A DNA stretch of 13,483 nt from Chlamydiota bacterium (GCA_023265495.1 JAHFTP010000026.1:1-13483); one strand, 5' to 3'. Numbered from the stretch's first letter, positions 1-6,276 are shown. Program-made: numbers and translations. Notes: generated by a model from the letters alone, not told the origin.

Positions 1-113
1 ATCATTAGAGCGTGTGTATGTCAGCACCATAAATCACCATCGACTTTTTATCTAAATAATTGTATAATTATAACTTAATTTGAAAACTATATTATATAAT
101 TAATAGAGTCTTT

Positions 114-1349
114 ATGTGCACATTTATTAGGAATTACTCAAAAAGAATTTGGTTTATTGGTTTAGCTGGTATCCACGTTGGGAATGTGATCAGCCAAGAA
201 TCGGACAAACAGGATAAAAAATTTAAGGCTCAGTATAATCCTGAACTCTTATCAAATTTCTCATTCATGAGTTCTCCTAAACCTCTTCCCTTTACTGCCT
301 TACGTTCTGTTGATTTAGAAGAACCCGTCAGCCAGGAAGAAGTGGCCAGCATGACTAAAGCTATTTCCTATGGCGTTATTACCGCTATGGGGCAGTTTTT
401 TAATAAACACGAGTTGGCAGACGGAGGGATCTGGTTTCCCAATGACTACAGAAAACACCTAAGAGATGAAAGAAAACACCTAATAGATGAGATTGATTCT
501 GAGATGGATCAATCGCTCTCTACAGGGTATGCAAAAGATGAATTTTTTGAAAAAACAGGAAGATTTACCTTCAAATTAAGGGAAGGGAAAAAAGCCTCTG
601 AAGCTCTTATGAGTTTCCTTAATGGTCCTACCGTAGCCGATTGTGGAAATGCGACCACTGCCTGTTACTACAAGTGCATTTTAGACATTATTGGAGAGGA
701 TAAATTTAACCAAGCCTTTGGTTCAGACTCTGGGGCTCCCCTAATTATAGGGGGGCATGGTATCACAGGTGATGGTGGTCCAATTTCATTTTTGGCTGAT
801 TTCACAGAAGCTTCAAAACAAGGAATAGAAGGTGTTTTCGGAAAACGACCCCTTCAGATTGGAGATGAATGTCATTTTGATGGAGTTTTTTGGTACGGAA
901 ATAAGCACCCTGAAGGATGTGGCGGCGGATGGAATGTTATCTACATTGGAGACGATGCAGATGGCAACCAACTCTTTACTTCTCATGGATTCAAAAAACC
1001 CTTAACTGAAAGAGAAATCAATCAGCAATTTATCGAGCTCTACAATCGTGAAAGAACCCCTCAAGATGACATACACGTTATTGCTGCAAGAAATCCTAGA
1101 CTATATGACAGAGAAATAAATAGATTTCTCAAAGACAGTTATACTATTTCTCCAGAAGAGGCTGAAAGAGATCCTAAAAGATTTATAAAAGGGTTTCTTA
1201 TCGGCTCGATCAGAAATATTAACGCAAAAGAATTGGTAAAATTAAATAAAACAAAAAACGTTTCTTTATTTATGTTTAATAGACGATTAGCCACTCTTAA
1301 CAAACGATTAGCCGCTCTTGGTGGTAGCTCTATGTCAAGAGAGGATTAG
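114..1349 (+). CDS. Probable exported Tgl-like transglutaminase / papain-like cysteine enzyme
   Basis: I see a 411-residue protein. Its basic N-terminus is followed by a short hydrophobic stretch (about residues 12-24), which could be an export signal. The core, residues 170-200, reads NGP..ADCGNA....YYK.ILDIIGEDKFN. From memory this matches the region around the catalytic cysteine of Bacillus subtilis Tgl (NGP..FECATA...YY..LIDTIGEDKFN). The later GGGWNVI (270-276) and SHGF (His291) line up with RGENVI and AHGLG of Tgl. Cys177 is therefore the likely nucleophile, with Asp176 where Tgl has Glu. Trp273 replaces the second Tgl glutamate, so activity is uncertain. Tgl cross-links coat proteins through gamma-glutamyl-lysine bonds; here the substrate is unknown, and a secreted factor acting on host or envelope proteins is inference. 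The protein is longer than Tgl (about 245 residues), with extra N- and C-terminal parts. There is no clear Shine-Dalgarno. The C-terminus ends inside DNA repeats. Confidence 0.6.
   Translation: MCTFIRNYSKRIWFIGLAGIHVGNVISQESDKQDKKFKAQYNPELLSNFSFMSSPKPLPFTALRSVDLEEPVSQEEVASMTKAISYGVITAMGQFFNKHELADGGIWFPNDYRKHLRDERKHLIDEIDSEMDQSLSTGYAKDEFFEKTGRFTFKLREGKKASEALMSFLNGPTVADCGNATTACYYKCILDIIGEDKFNQAFGSDSGAPLIIGGHGITGDGGPISFLADFTEASKQGIEGVFGKRPLQIGDECHFDGVFWYGNKHPEGCGGGWNVIYIGDDADGNQLFTSHGFKKPLTEREINQQFIELYNRERTPQDDIHVIAARNPRLYDREINRFLKDSYTISPEEAERDPKRFIKGFLIGSIRNINAKELVKLNKTKNVSLFMFNRRLATLNKRLAALGGSSMSRED
450..490 (+). repeat. 21-bp tandem duplication inside the Tgl-like gene
   Basis: Two 20-bp near-identical units start at 450 and 471 and differ at one base. 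They encode RKHLRDE followed by RKHLIDE. The period of 21 bp keeps the frame, so this looks like a recent in-frame duplication of seven residues. Confidence 0.85.
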
Positions 1350-1370
1350 CCACTCTTGGTAGCTCTATGT
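1285..1370 (+). repeat. Triplicated 14-bp repeat spanning the stop of the Tgl-like gene
   Basis: Units start at 1285, 1306 and 1344, each close to GATTAGCCACTCTT. The second and third continue into a shared GGTAGCTCTATGT, with a 3-bp insertion in the second. In the first two copies the repeat reads R-L-A-(T/A)-L. In the third the frame is shifted, so its TAG becomes the stop codon of the gene. Confidence 0.85.
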
Positions 1371-1478
1371 TTTTGTAACTCCAATTAAGAAAAAATATTA
1401 TGAGACTCCCATAAGAAAACGCCCACGCCGCACAGGGAAACCATTACCATGACCACCATAAACGATAAAGCAACTGTT

Positions 1479-1491
1479 TTTCTGTAAATTC
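1479..1491 (+). repeat. Left terminal inverted repeat core of the IS256-like element
   Basis: TTTCTGTAAATTC lies 29 bp outside the transposase stop codon and is the exact reverse complement of 2814-2826. Confidence 0.75.
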
Positions 1492-1519
1492 TCTTAAATT
1501 CTTCTTTTCCCCTCTGCCA

Positions 1520-2710
1520 CTATTCTTTTTTCTCGTACTTACTTAGTAACGGACTCATATCTAAATATGGTCTATTTGTTACCCACTCCTCATGAATCTC
1601 TATTATCACTCCTGTTACAAGACGGAGGGCCGACTCCTTATTCGGAAACAGAACAGCTACTCTTGTCCGTCGCTTAATTTCCCGGTTTACACGTTCTATT
1701 CCATTCGAGGTCCTTATTTTTTTCCAGTGCTCCTTAGGAAACTGGTACACAGTTAGACTCTCATCAATATTAGCCTCAAGCCACTTAGAAAACTCAGGAG
1801 CTCTTTTCTCATATGTTTCTATTGCCTTACGCTTCATCTCCATGGCTATCTCAAGAGTAGGACTTTGAAAAATCTCTCTCATTACCTCTGCTATCTCTAC
1901 TCTCATGGACTTCTTGGGCGCATAACTCTGTGCATTCTGGCAAAGATGGAATTGACATCGTTGCCATGGCACTGAGGGGAAAACTGCCATTCGAGCCTTT
2001 TTTAAACCAGAGTGGTCATCACTAATGATTAGTCGAAGGCCTCTCATTCCACGTAATGTCAGATGTTGTAAAAATTCCCTCCAATGCACTTTCGCCTCAG
2101 ATAGACTTGCTGATGCCCCCAAAATCTCCTTTCTCCCTTCCGGGTTTACTCCATAGGCTAGAAGGATCGCCATGTCTATGACTGAGCCGCTATGGCGCAC
2201 TTTGAGGTATATCGCATCAAAAACTAAATAGCATATCTCTCCTATGGGTCGATTTCTGAATGCCTCGAATTGCCCATCTAACTCCTGTGTTATTCTGGAC
2301 ACCTGGGTTGAGCTTACCTCATAGCCGCACAACCTTTCTGTAATATCTTGCACCTTTCGGGTTGACACCCCCTCCAAATACATCTGCGCTATCGCTAGCT
2401 TTAAGGCTTTTTCTGAACGCGTTCCTTTTTCAATGCTTTGAGGATAAAAACCCAGACCCCTGACTTGCGGCACCTTTAGGTCTAAAGCCCCCATTCTTAT
2501 CTGAAGCTCTTTAGGCGTGTACCCATTTGCGTAACCTTTCCTTTCTTCTGTTCTCTCATGGGAACTAGCTCCAAGAAAACCCTCTCTTTCCACTTTCATA
2601 GCTGTGTTAAGTAAAAGTTCTAAAACCGGCTTTAACCCCTCCGTTCCTTGCCCGATTAGTCCTTTAATTATTTGGTCAACTAAGGTATCCTTCAATTGGT
2701 TTGAAATCAT
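1520..2710 (-). CDS. IS256-family (Mutator-like) DDE transposase
   Basis: This is a full-length 396-residue transposase, the usual size for IS256 members, which move by a copy-out circle pathway and cut DNA with an RNase H-fold DDE active site. The likely catalytic acids are Asp165 (LVFDAIYLKVR), Asp231 (ISDDHSGL) and Glu339 (NGIERVNREIKRR). The C252-x2-H255 signature lies between the second and third acids. The N-terminal half holds the helical DNA-binding part (for example GVSTRKVQDITERL, 114-127). A good ribosome site (AAAGGAG, 8 bases upstream) supports the ATG at 2710. I see no frameshift or stop, so the enzyme may be active. It is transcribed away from the XRE-ImmA gene and toward the Tgl-like gene. 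Confidence 0.95.
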   Translation of the reverse strand: MISNQLKDTLVDQIIKGLIGQGTEGLKPVLELLLNTAMKVEREGFLGASSHERTEERKGYANGYTPKELQIRMGALDLKVPQVRGLGFYPQSIEKGTRSEKALKLAIAQMYLEGVSTRKVQDITERLCGYEVSSTQVSRITQELDGQFEAFRNRPIGEICYLVFDAIYLKVRHSGSVIDMAILLAYGVNPEGRKEILGASASLSEAKVHWREFLQHLTLRGMRGLRLIISDDHSGLKKARMAVFPSVPWQRCQFHLCQNAQSYAPKKSMRVEIAEVMREIFQSPTLEIAMEMKRKAIETYEKRAPEFSKWLEANIDESLTVYQFPKEHWKKIRTSNGIERVNREIKRRTRVAVLFPNKESALRLVTGVIIEIHEEWVTNRPYLDMSPLLSKYEKKE

Positions 2711-2813
2711 AAATATTCTCCTTTCCTTTCTTTGAAGCAGTTTGAAAAGAAGAATTTTGATCTCAGACCTTTTTCTTTTCTAGGCTTTTATACCTCAAAA
2801 AAGTCCTTGCTCT

Positions 2814-2826
2814 GAATTTACAGAAA
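2814..2826 (-). repeat. Right terminal inverted repeat core of the IS256-like element
   Basis: GAATTTACAGAAA is the exact reverse complement of the left core at 1479-1491 and lies about 100 bp upstream of the transposase start. Confidence 0.75.
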
Positions 2827-2835
2827 CGATGTTAC

Positions 2836-3038
2836 ACTACCAAAGCAGCACATAAATTATTACTTTTTATGATCATCCGTTTATGGATTTAGAAAAAGGC
2901 ACACAAATGGCACATTTAAAATAAATTCAGTTCATCCGACAAATGCGTACCTCCTTATAGGGGAAAGGCATAATTCCTGCAAAACACATGAAAAATCAAA
3001 ATTTATAATACGCTTAAATTCAGTATTTTATAAATCTA
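2836..3038. other. Intergenic DNA between the IS element and the XRE-ImmA promoter
   Basis: This is AT-rich spacer with no gene I can support. Short open frames exist, but none has a ribosome site or a recognisable product. Confidence 0.5.
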
Positions 3039-3055
3039 TGTCATAAAAAATGACA
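3039..3055. promoter_or_regulatory. Operator candidate O1 upstream of the XRE-ImmA gene
   Basis: TGTCA-N7-TGACA is a perfect 5-bp inverted repeat with an A-rich centre. It covers the -35 box of the proposed promoter. A sister copy with the same spacing lies exactly 54 bp downstream. The location suggests autorepression by the XRE domain of the next gene. Confidence 0.65.
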
Positions 3056-3078
3056 AAAATAAACGGATTTGCTATAGT
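3050..3078 (+). promoter_or_regulatory. Sigma-70-type promoter of the XRE-ImmA / PIN operon
   Basis: A -35 box ATGACA (3050-3055) and a -10 box TATAGT (3073-3078) are separated by 17 bp. Transcription would start near 3085, about 35 bases before the ATG. The -35 box is part of operator O1. Confidence 0.6.
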
Positions 3079-3092
3079 AAAAGTAAAGAATC

Positions 3093-3109
3093 TGTCACAG
3101 AAAAAGACA
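3093..3109. promoter_or_regulatory. Operator candidate O2 in the XRE-ImmA leader
   Basis: TGTCA-N7-AGACA repeats the O1 pattern with one changed half-site base and the same 7-bp A-rich spacer. It lies just downstream of the predicted transcription start, a suitable place for a roadblock or for looping with O1. Confidence 0.6.
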
Positions 3110-3119
3110 AAAGGGAACC

Positions 3120-4256
3120 ATGAAACGCGATGTTATAGCCAAAAGGATCAAAGAAGCCCGTGAAAATCGAGAACTATCTCAACAAGAACTAGCCAACTTG
3201 ATGGGATGGAAAAGCCACACGTCTATTGTAGCTATTGAAAATGCAACACAAGACATAAAAACATGGGAACTTCTAAAATTTGCTGAGATTCTAAAGGTAT
3301 CTCCTGAGTCTTTATACTCAGAGGAATCAATTTTAAAATCAACAAAAGCAACAGTACTTTGGAGACAGATTCCCGACAATTCAACCCTCCTTCTCCAAGA
3401 AGAAAGCAACATTACTCAGCACATCGAAGATTATCAATTACTTGAAAACCTAATGAACACCTCTTCGACCTCGACATTCAAACCTTTACCAATAGAAAAT
3501 TGCAATGCCGATCTGATAAACCCCAAATGGGCTAATATCGTAGCGGAAAAGATTTCTAGAGACTTGCAACTAGGCGATTATCCAGGTGCGATATTAGCAA
3601 AACGACTAGAAGAAGATTTCGGAGTATTGATTATTACTCGCCCATTAGAAGAAGGCTCAGCAGCCTGCTATCGCAAAAATGACAAATCCATAATCGTTAT
3701 CAACCAAAATGAAGCACCCTGGAGACAGGTTTTCTCTATAGCTCATGAGCTATTTCATTTAATTACCTGGAACCAACCTTTCATTGACACCCTAAGAAAA
3801 GACAAGAAGTTATTCAATAAAAACGAAAAAACCGCTGAAGCCTTTGCTGCGGCCTTGTTAATGCCTCAACGAATGATCACTCTCGATATTCAAGAAAACA
3901 AATTAACCTACCCCTTTATTGTTACCTTGGCAAGAAAATATAATGTTTCTACAACAGCTTTTCTATACAGGTTAAATTATCTAAATATTATCCATACAGA
4001 ATCAGTGCAAAAAACTCTTTCAGACAAGGATTTTATAAAAATAGATAGATCTACATTCAAGGAAGCCATTCAAACAACTTCACCTTTTGGAAATAGATTC
4101 ATTCGATTAGCATATCTTGCCTATGAAAAAGGCCTTCTTTCACAAGCTCGGTTAGCACAAATGTTATGCATAAAATTACGCGACGTTACTCGGTATTTAT
4201 CAGAAAAAGGACTCTGCCTAACACATGACAAAGAAATCAAAGCAAATAATACTTGA
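3120..4256 (+). CDS. XRE-family regulator fused to an ImmA/IrrE-type zinc metallopeptidase
   Basis: This 378-residue protein has two recognisable parts. Residues about 7-68 form an XRE helix-turn-helix (LSQQELANLMGWKSHTSIVAIENAT...). Residues about 150-290 form an ImmA/IrrE (COG2856) peptidase with the zinc motif HELFH (209-213) and a downstream AExFAxxLLMP (Glu240), the expected third ligand. The rest, about 290-378, looks helical, and I do not recognise it. In ICEBs1, ImmA cleaves the repressor ImmR; when both domains lie in one chain, self-cleavage or cleavage of a partner is plausible but inferred. The start ATG follows AAGGGA. The gene overlaps the next one by 32 bases, so the pair probably forms an operon. 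Two inverted repeats at its promoter suggest autoregulation. XRE-COG2856 pairs have been predicted as toxin-antitoxin partners. Confidence 0.9.
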   Translation: MKRDVIAKRIKEARENRELSQQELANLMGWKSHTSIVAIENATQDIKTWELLKFAEILKVSPESLYSEESILKSTKATVLWRQIPDNSTLLLQEESNITQHIEDYQLLENLMNTSSTSTFKPLPIENCNADLINPKWANIVAEKISRDLQLGDYPGAILAKRLEEDFGVLIITRPLEEGSAACYRKNDKSIIVINQNEAPWRQVFSIAHELFHLITWNQPFIDTLRKDKKLFNKNEKTAEAFAAALLMPQRMITLDIQENKLTYPFIVTLARKYNVSTTAFLYRLNYLNIIHTESVQKTLSDKDFIKIDRSTFKEAIQTTSPFGNRFIRLAYLAYEKGLLSQARLAQMLCIKLRDVTRYLSEKGLCLTHDKEIKANNT

Positions 4257-4770
4257 TGCAGTAACTGTTATTGCAGCACATGAGTTAAACCAATGGAAAT
4301 CTATATGCAATGCTCATAAGGTCATATTACCGGGAACCATTGTTGAAGATGAGCTATTCTATTTCGGTGAAGAAAACAAAACGGCTCTATGCCCTTCTAC
4401 CTGGATTGAAGAAAAAAAAGTAATGCGGATTGATGCGCTTATAGAAAATTACCAAAAAGTCTCTCAAAAACTATCGGCTAATTTTTTACTCTCAATCGAC
4501 AGAGGCGAACGAGAAGCTCTCGCAATTTTACTTTCCGACACCTCACGATTTTATTTTGCAACGTCCGACATGGCCCCGATTAGGGCATTGGGAGCTCTTA
4601 ATCTCAGTTCACGAGGAATGTCTCTTGAAGAAATCCTAGAGGGAATTGGCAAAAACACTAAAAAACCTCCCCTACCGATTCAATATACAAAAAAATGGTT
4701 TCAACAAAGAATTAGTGAAGGATTTAGGGACAGCTCTATTTACCTAAAGAATCCTAAATCCCCTCGTTAA
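4225..4770 (+). CDS. PIN-like domain protein, probable RNase toxin partner of the XRE-ImmA protein
   Basis: This 181-residue protein shows the spaced acidic residues of a PIN nuclease: Asp11 after a hydrophobic strand (IILDAVTVI), Glu41/Glu43 (IVEDELFYF), Glu95/Glu97 (DRGEREALAILLS) and Asp115 (FATSDMAPIRALGAL). The GE.EA....L block followed by a strand ending in xxD and a helix with R is typical of VapC-like proteins. PIN toxins cut tRNA or rRNA with a metal ion. The ATG lies inside the end of the upstream gene (32-base overlap), so translation is probably coupled. An AAGGA lies 14 bases before the ATG, a loose ribosome site. The C-terminal tail from about residue 145 is basic and not part of the usual fold. 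It could instead be a nuclease of an anti-phage or element-maintenance system; the target is unknown. Confidence 0.65.
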   Translation: MTKKSKQIILDAVTVIAAHELNQWKSICNAHKVILPGTIVEDELFYFGEENKTALCPSTWIEEKKVMRIDALIENYQKVSQKLSANFLLSIDRGEREALAILLSDTSRFYFATSDMAPIRALGALNLSSRGMSLEEILEGIGKNTKKPPLPIQYTKKWFQQRISEGFRDSSIYLKNPKSPR

Positions 4771-5039
4771 GTTAATCGAAAGCACCGTGAAATTTAGACG
4801 GAATCCCCCCTGAAGTATCCTAGTTTATTTTGTCTATGAAAAATGGGGGCGGTGTGACTCGAACACACGAATCCCGAAGGAGGGGGATTTACAGTCTGCC
4901 GGAATCCAACAAGCAACAACTGCACTCAACCACCATCAATTTAACGTACAGCTACTTATGACAACTAATGTGTTGAGCTAGATTGTTTGAAGTAGCCAGT
5001 TTTTGACTGTTGCCGTCCCACCAATGTCCCATTTGCCTA
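4771..5039. other. Gene-free stretch holding the tRNA-Tyr fragment
   Basis: No open frame here is supported. It contains the 59-bp duplicated tRNA-Tyr 3' half (4838-4896). The remaining DNA up to the hicA promoter has no recognisable gene; it may be debris from an element end or a lost integrase gene, but I see no integrase motif. Confidence 0.6.
4838..4896 (-). repeat. att-like duplicate of the tRNA-Tyr 3' half (distal island end)
   Basis: These 59 bp are identical to 7392-7450 in the same orientation. They cover the discriminator base, 3' acceptor strand, T arm, variable arm and anticodon loop of tRNA-Tyr, plus six flanking bases. Matching stops abruptly inside the 5' side of the anticodon stem. 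There is no 5' tRNA half here, so it cannot make a tRNA. This is the usual scar of site-specific integration into a tRNA gene. Confidence 0.9.
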
Positions 5040-5068
5040 TTGACAGTTGATATCGATTTTGATATCAT
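5040..5068 (+). promoter_or_regulatory. Strong sigma-70-type promoter of hicAB
   Basis: A perfect -35 TTGACA (5040-5045), a 17-bp spacer and a -10 TATCAT (5063-5068). The expected start is within a base or two of the hicA ATG at 5075, so the transcript may be leaderless. Confidence 0.7.
5048..5067. promoter_or_regulatory. Operator candidate over the hicAB -10 box
   Basis: TGATATC-N6-GATATCA is a perfect 7-bp inverted repeat that covers part of the spacer and most of the -10 box. HicB antitoxins usually repress their own operon, so this is a natural HicB site. Its inner 14 bp, TATCGATTTTGATA, recur in the S41 peptidase promoter. Confidence 0.65.
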
Positions 5069-5074
5069 GAGAAC

Positions 5075-5305
5075 ATGAGCAAATTGCAAAAGCTGGCACA
5101 GAAAATCCTGGACGGCAGAGATGTCTCTTACGACGAGGCAGAGGGACTCCTTCTAAAGATGGGCTTTCGGTTAGAAATCCGTGGATCTCATCATATCTTC
5201 AGGAAGAAGGGATACCTAAGAAACATCTCAATTAGGCGCCGCCCGCAGCTCTTGCCTTATCAAATTGCAGACCTAAAAGAGGTGTTAATAGATCATGGCT
5301 ACTAA
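5075..5305 (+). CDS. hicA: HicA-family mRNA interferase toxin
   Basis: This 76-residue protein has the HicA double-stranded-RNA-binding-like fold. An N-terminal helix (SYDEAEGLLLKMGF) leads to the strand RLEIRGSHHIFRKKG, and the catalytic His39 lies in the GSH motif. A basic strand (NISIRRRP) and a C-terminal helix (YQIADLKEVLIDHGY) follow. HicA toxins cut mRNA and tmRNA, stopping translation, until bound by HicB. The protein is slightly longer than many HicA (about 60 residues) because of an N-terminal extension of about 15 residues. It overlaps hicB by 11 bases, the usual toxin-first order with coupling. No Shine-Dalgarno precedes the ATG, and the promoter lies so close that leaderless translation is likely. 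It appears intact. Confidence 0.9.
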   Translation: MSKLQKLAQKILDGRDVSYDEAEGLLLKMGFRLEIRGSHHIFRKKGYLRNISIRRRPQLLPYQIADLKEVLIDHGY

Positions 5306-5681
5306 GAAAGACGTTAAATATTATATGAGCCTCAATTGGTCGTACACCATTGAGCAAGAAACCCACAAGGGCACGCACTACTACATCATCCGCGTCAATG
5401 AACTCCCCGGAGTGTGCACCGATGCAGAGACTGTTGAGGAGGGCATGCGAGAAATCAGAGACGCTATTGCAGGCGCTGTGAGACTTTATCTCAAGAACAA
5501 AGAACCCATTCCGGAACCGATTAAAAAAGAGCAGTTCAAGGGACAGATTGCCTATAGAACAACTAGCCAACGCCACTACCATGTGGCCAAAGCTGCTAAA
5601 GTCTTGCATAAGTCGATCAGCAAAACCATTGACGACCTTATTGATGCCGGCCTGGATCGTCTGAGCGCACTTCCTCACTAA
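5295..5681 (+). CDS. hicB: HicB-family antitoxin
   Basis: This 128-residue antitoxin has an N-terminal partly degraded RNase H-like HicB fold (about residues 10-75: GTHYYIIRVNELPGVCTDAETVEEGMREIRDAIAG in outline, where LPG.. and the following helix are typical). The C-terminal DNA-binding segment (about 85-123) contains SQRHYHVAKAAKVLHKSISKTIDD. It neutralises HicA by direct binding and represses the operon; the inverted repeat at 5048-5067 is the obvious candidate site. The start overlaps the hicA end by 11 bases. The gene is immediately followed by the remains of a HigB-type toxin, so an old deletion or recombination joined the two systems here. Confidence 0.88.
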   Translation: MATKKDVKYYMSLNWSYTIEQETHKGTHYYIIRVNELPGVCTDAETVEEGMREIRDAIAGAVRLYLKNKEPIPEPIKKEQFKGQIAYRTTSQRHYHVAKAAKVLHKSISKTIDDLIDAGLDRLSALPH

Positions 5682-5704
5682 CCGCCACTCATATTTTTAT
5701 CGAA

Positions 5705-5848
5705 ATCAATGAGTACGTGTTTGTTTTGCATGCTTTTCAAAAGAAATCAAAATCAGGGATAGCAACGCCAAAACAAGAGATGGGAATGATAGAAAAGCGT
5801 TTTAGGGAAGCCAGAAATCTTTATAAGGAGCTCAAAAAGGAAAAAAAA
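5705..5848 (+). pseudogene. Truncated HigB/RelE (Gp49-like) toxin, C-terminal remnant only
   Basis: The frame reading IEINEYVFVLHAFQKKSKSG followed by IATPKQEM..IEKRFREARNLYKEL is the typical C-terminal third of phage Gp49-like HigB toxins (VLHaFqKKs..TP..ei..A..R). The N-terminal 60 or so residues with the RNase core are missing: upstream the open frame runs straight into the 3' end of hicB out of phase. The remnant then reads on without a stop into higA. A GTG at 5717 could start a short leader or a fused product, but no good ribosome site precedes it. The toxin should be inactive. Confidence 0.8.
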
Positions 5849-6232
5849 ATGAAAACAAAAAAGCTAAAAAAAAGACGTTTAGGAGATGTTGAGTTTACGG
5901 AGAGCTCCGGGAACGTGTTTGCTGATCTCGGCATTCACAATCCTGAAGAATCTATGGCAAAGGCAAAAGTCGCCATGAAAATACACGAGACGATTAAGAA
6001 AAAGAAGCTCACTCAAGAAAAGGCTGCGAAAGTCCTTAAAATCAGTCAACCGAAGATCTCCTTACTTCTTCGTGGATATCTTGCAGACTTTTCATTGGAA
6101 AGACTTCTTCGCTTTTTGAATGATCTAGGCCAAAATGTTTATATCTCAATAACTCCAGCTTCTCACGGACACGGCAACACATGGGTTGGAGATTCGCCTT
6201 CAAATGCGAGCATTGCCGCTTTGGGAAGATAA
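5849..6232 (+). CDS. higA: HigA-type XRE antitoxin, orphaned from its toxin
   Basis: This 127-residue protein starts at ATG 5849, preceded by AAAGGA at good spacing. Residues about 12-30 carry the family opening FTESSGNVFADLGIHNPEES. They are followed by an HTH_37-type helix-turn-helix (LTQEKAAKVLKISQPKISLLLRG in parts, about 54-76) and the closing FSLERLLRFLNDLGQNVYISI. Such antitoxins bind HigB and repress their operon. Here the toxin is reduced to a C-terminal scrap upstream in the same frame, so translation from GTG 5717 would give a 171-residue toxin-tail/antitoxin fusion. The protein may survive as a regulator or as an anti-addiction factor against a related HigB elsewhere; this is inference. 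It is convergent with the S41 gene. Confidence 0.85.
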   Translation: MKTKKLKKRRLGDVEFTESSGNVFADLGIHNPEESMAKAKVAMKIHETIKKKKLTQEKAAKVLKISQPKISLLLRGYLADFSLERLLRFLNDLGQNVYISITPASHGHGNTWVGDSPSNASIAALGR

Positions 6233-6276
6233 CTCATGTATTTTCTAAAACGTTCCTTTCAATGCACAGGGGCCTA

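Larger units (their letters stand above)
1470..2835 (-). mobile_element. IS256-family insertion sequence, apparently complete
   Basis: The transposase gene is flanked by an inverted repeat with a perfect 13-bp core, TTTCTGTAAATTC at 1479-1491 and its complement at 2814-2826. Partial matching continues outward (GCAAC at 1470, GTAAC complement ending at 2835). These ends give an element of about 1366 bp, normal for the family. I find no convincing 8-9 bp target duplication at these borders, so the exact ends, or the history of the insertion, are uncertain. Confidence 0.75.

Noticed and set aside
1467..2849. 8-bp near-match AAAGCAAC / AAAGCAGC as an IS target duplication
   Set aside because: It overlaps the left inverted repeat, and using it would leave unequal distances from the two ends to the inverted-repeat cores.
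2884..2922. Short frame ending in ...GTQMAHLK before hicA-like regions, perhaps a remnant integrase tail
   Set aside because: It is only about a dozen codons and has no recognisable motif; too little to support a gene remnant.
2836..3045. Longer open frame through the XRE-ImmA upstream region
   Set aside because: No start with a ribosome site, unusual composition, and it runs through the promoter and operator repeats.
4838..4896. A second tRNA-Tyr gene
   Set aside because: Only the 3' half is present; the sequence leaves the tRNA inside the anticodon stem and no 5' acceptor or D arm follows.
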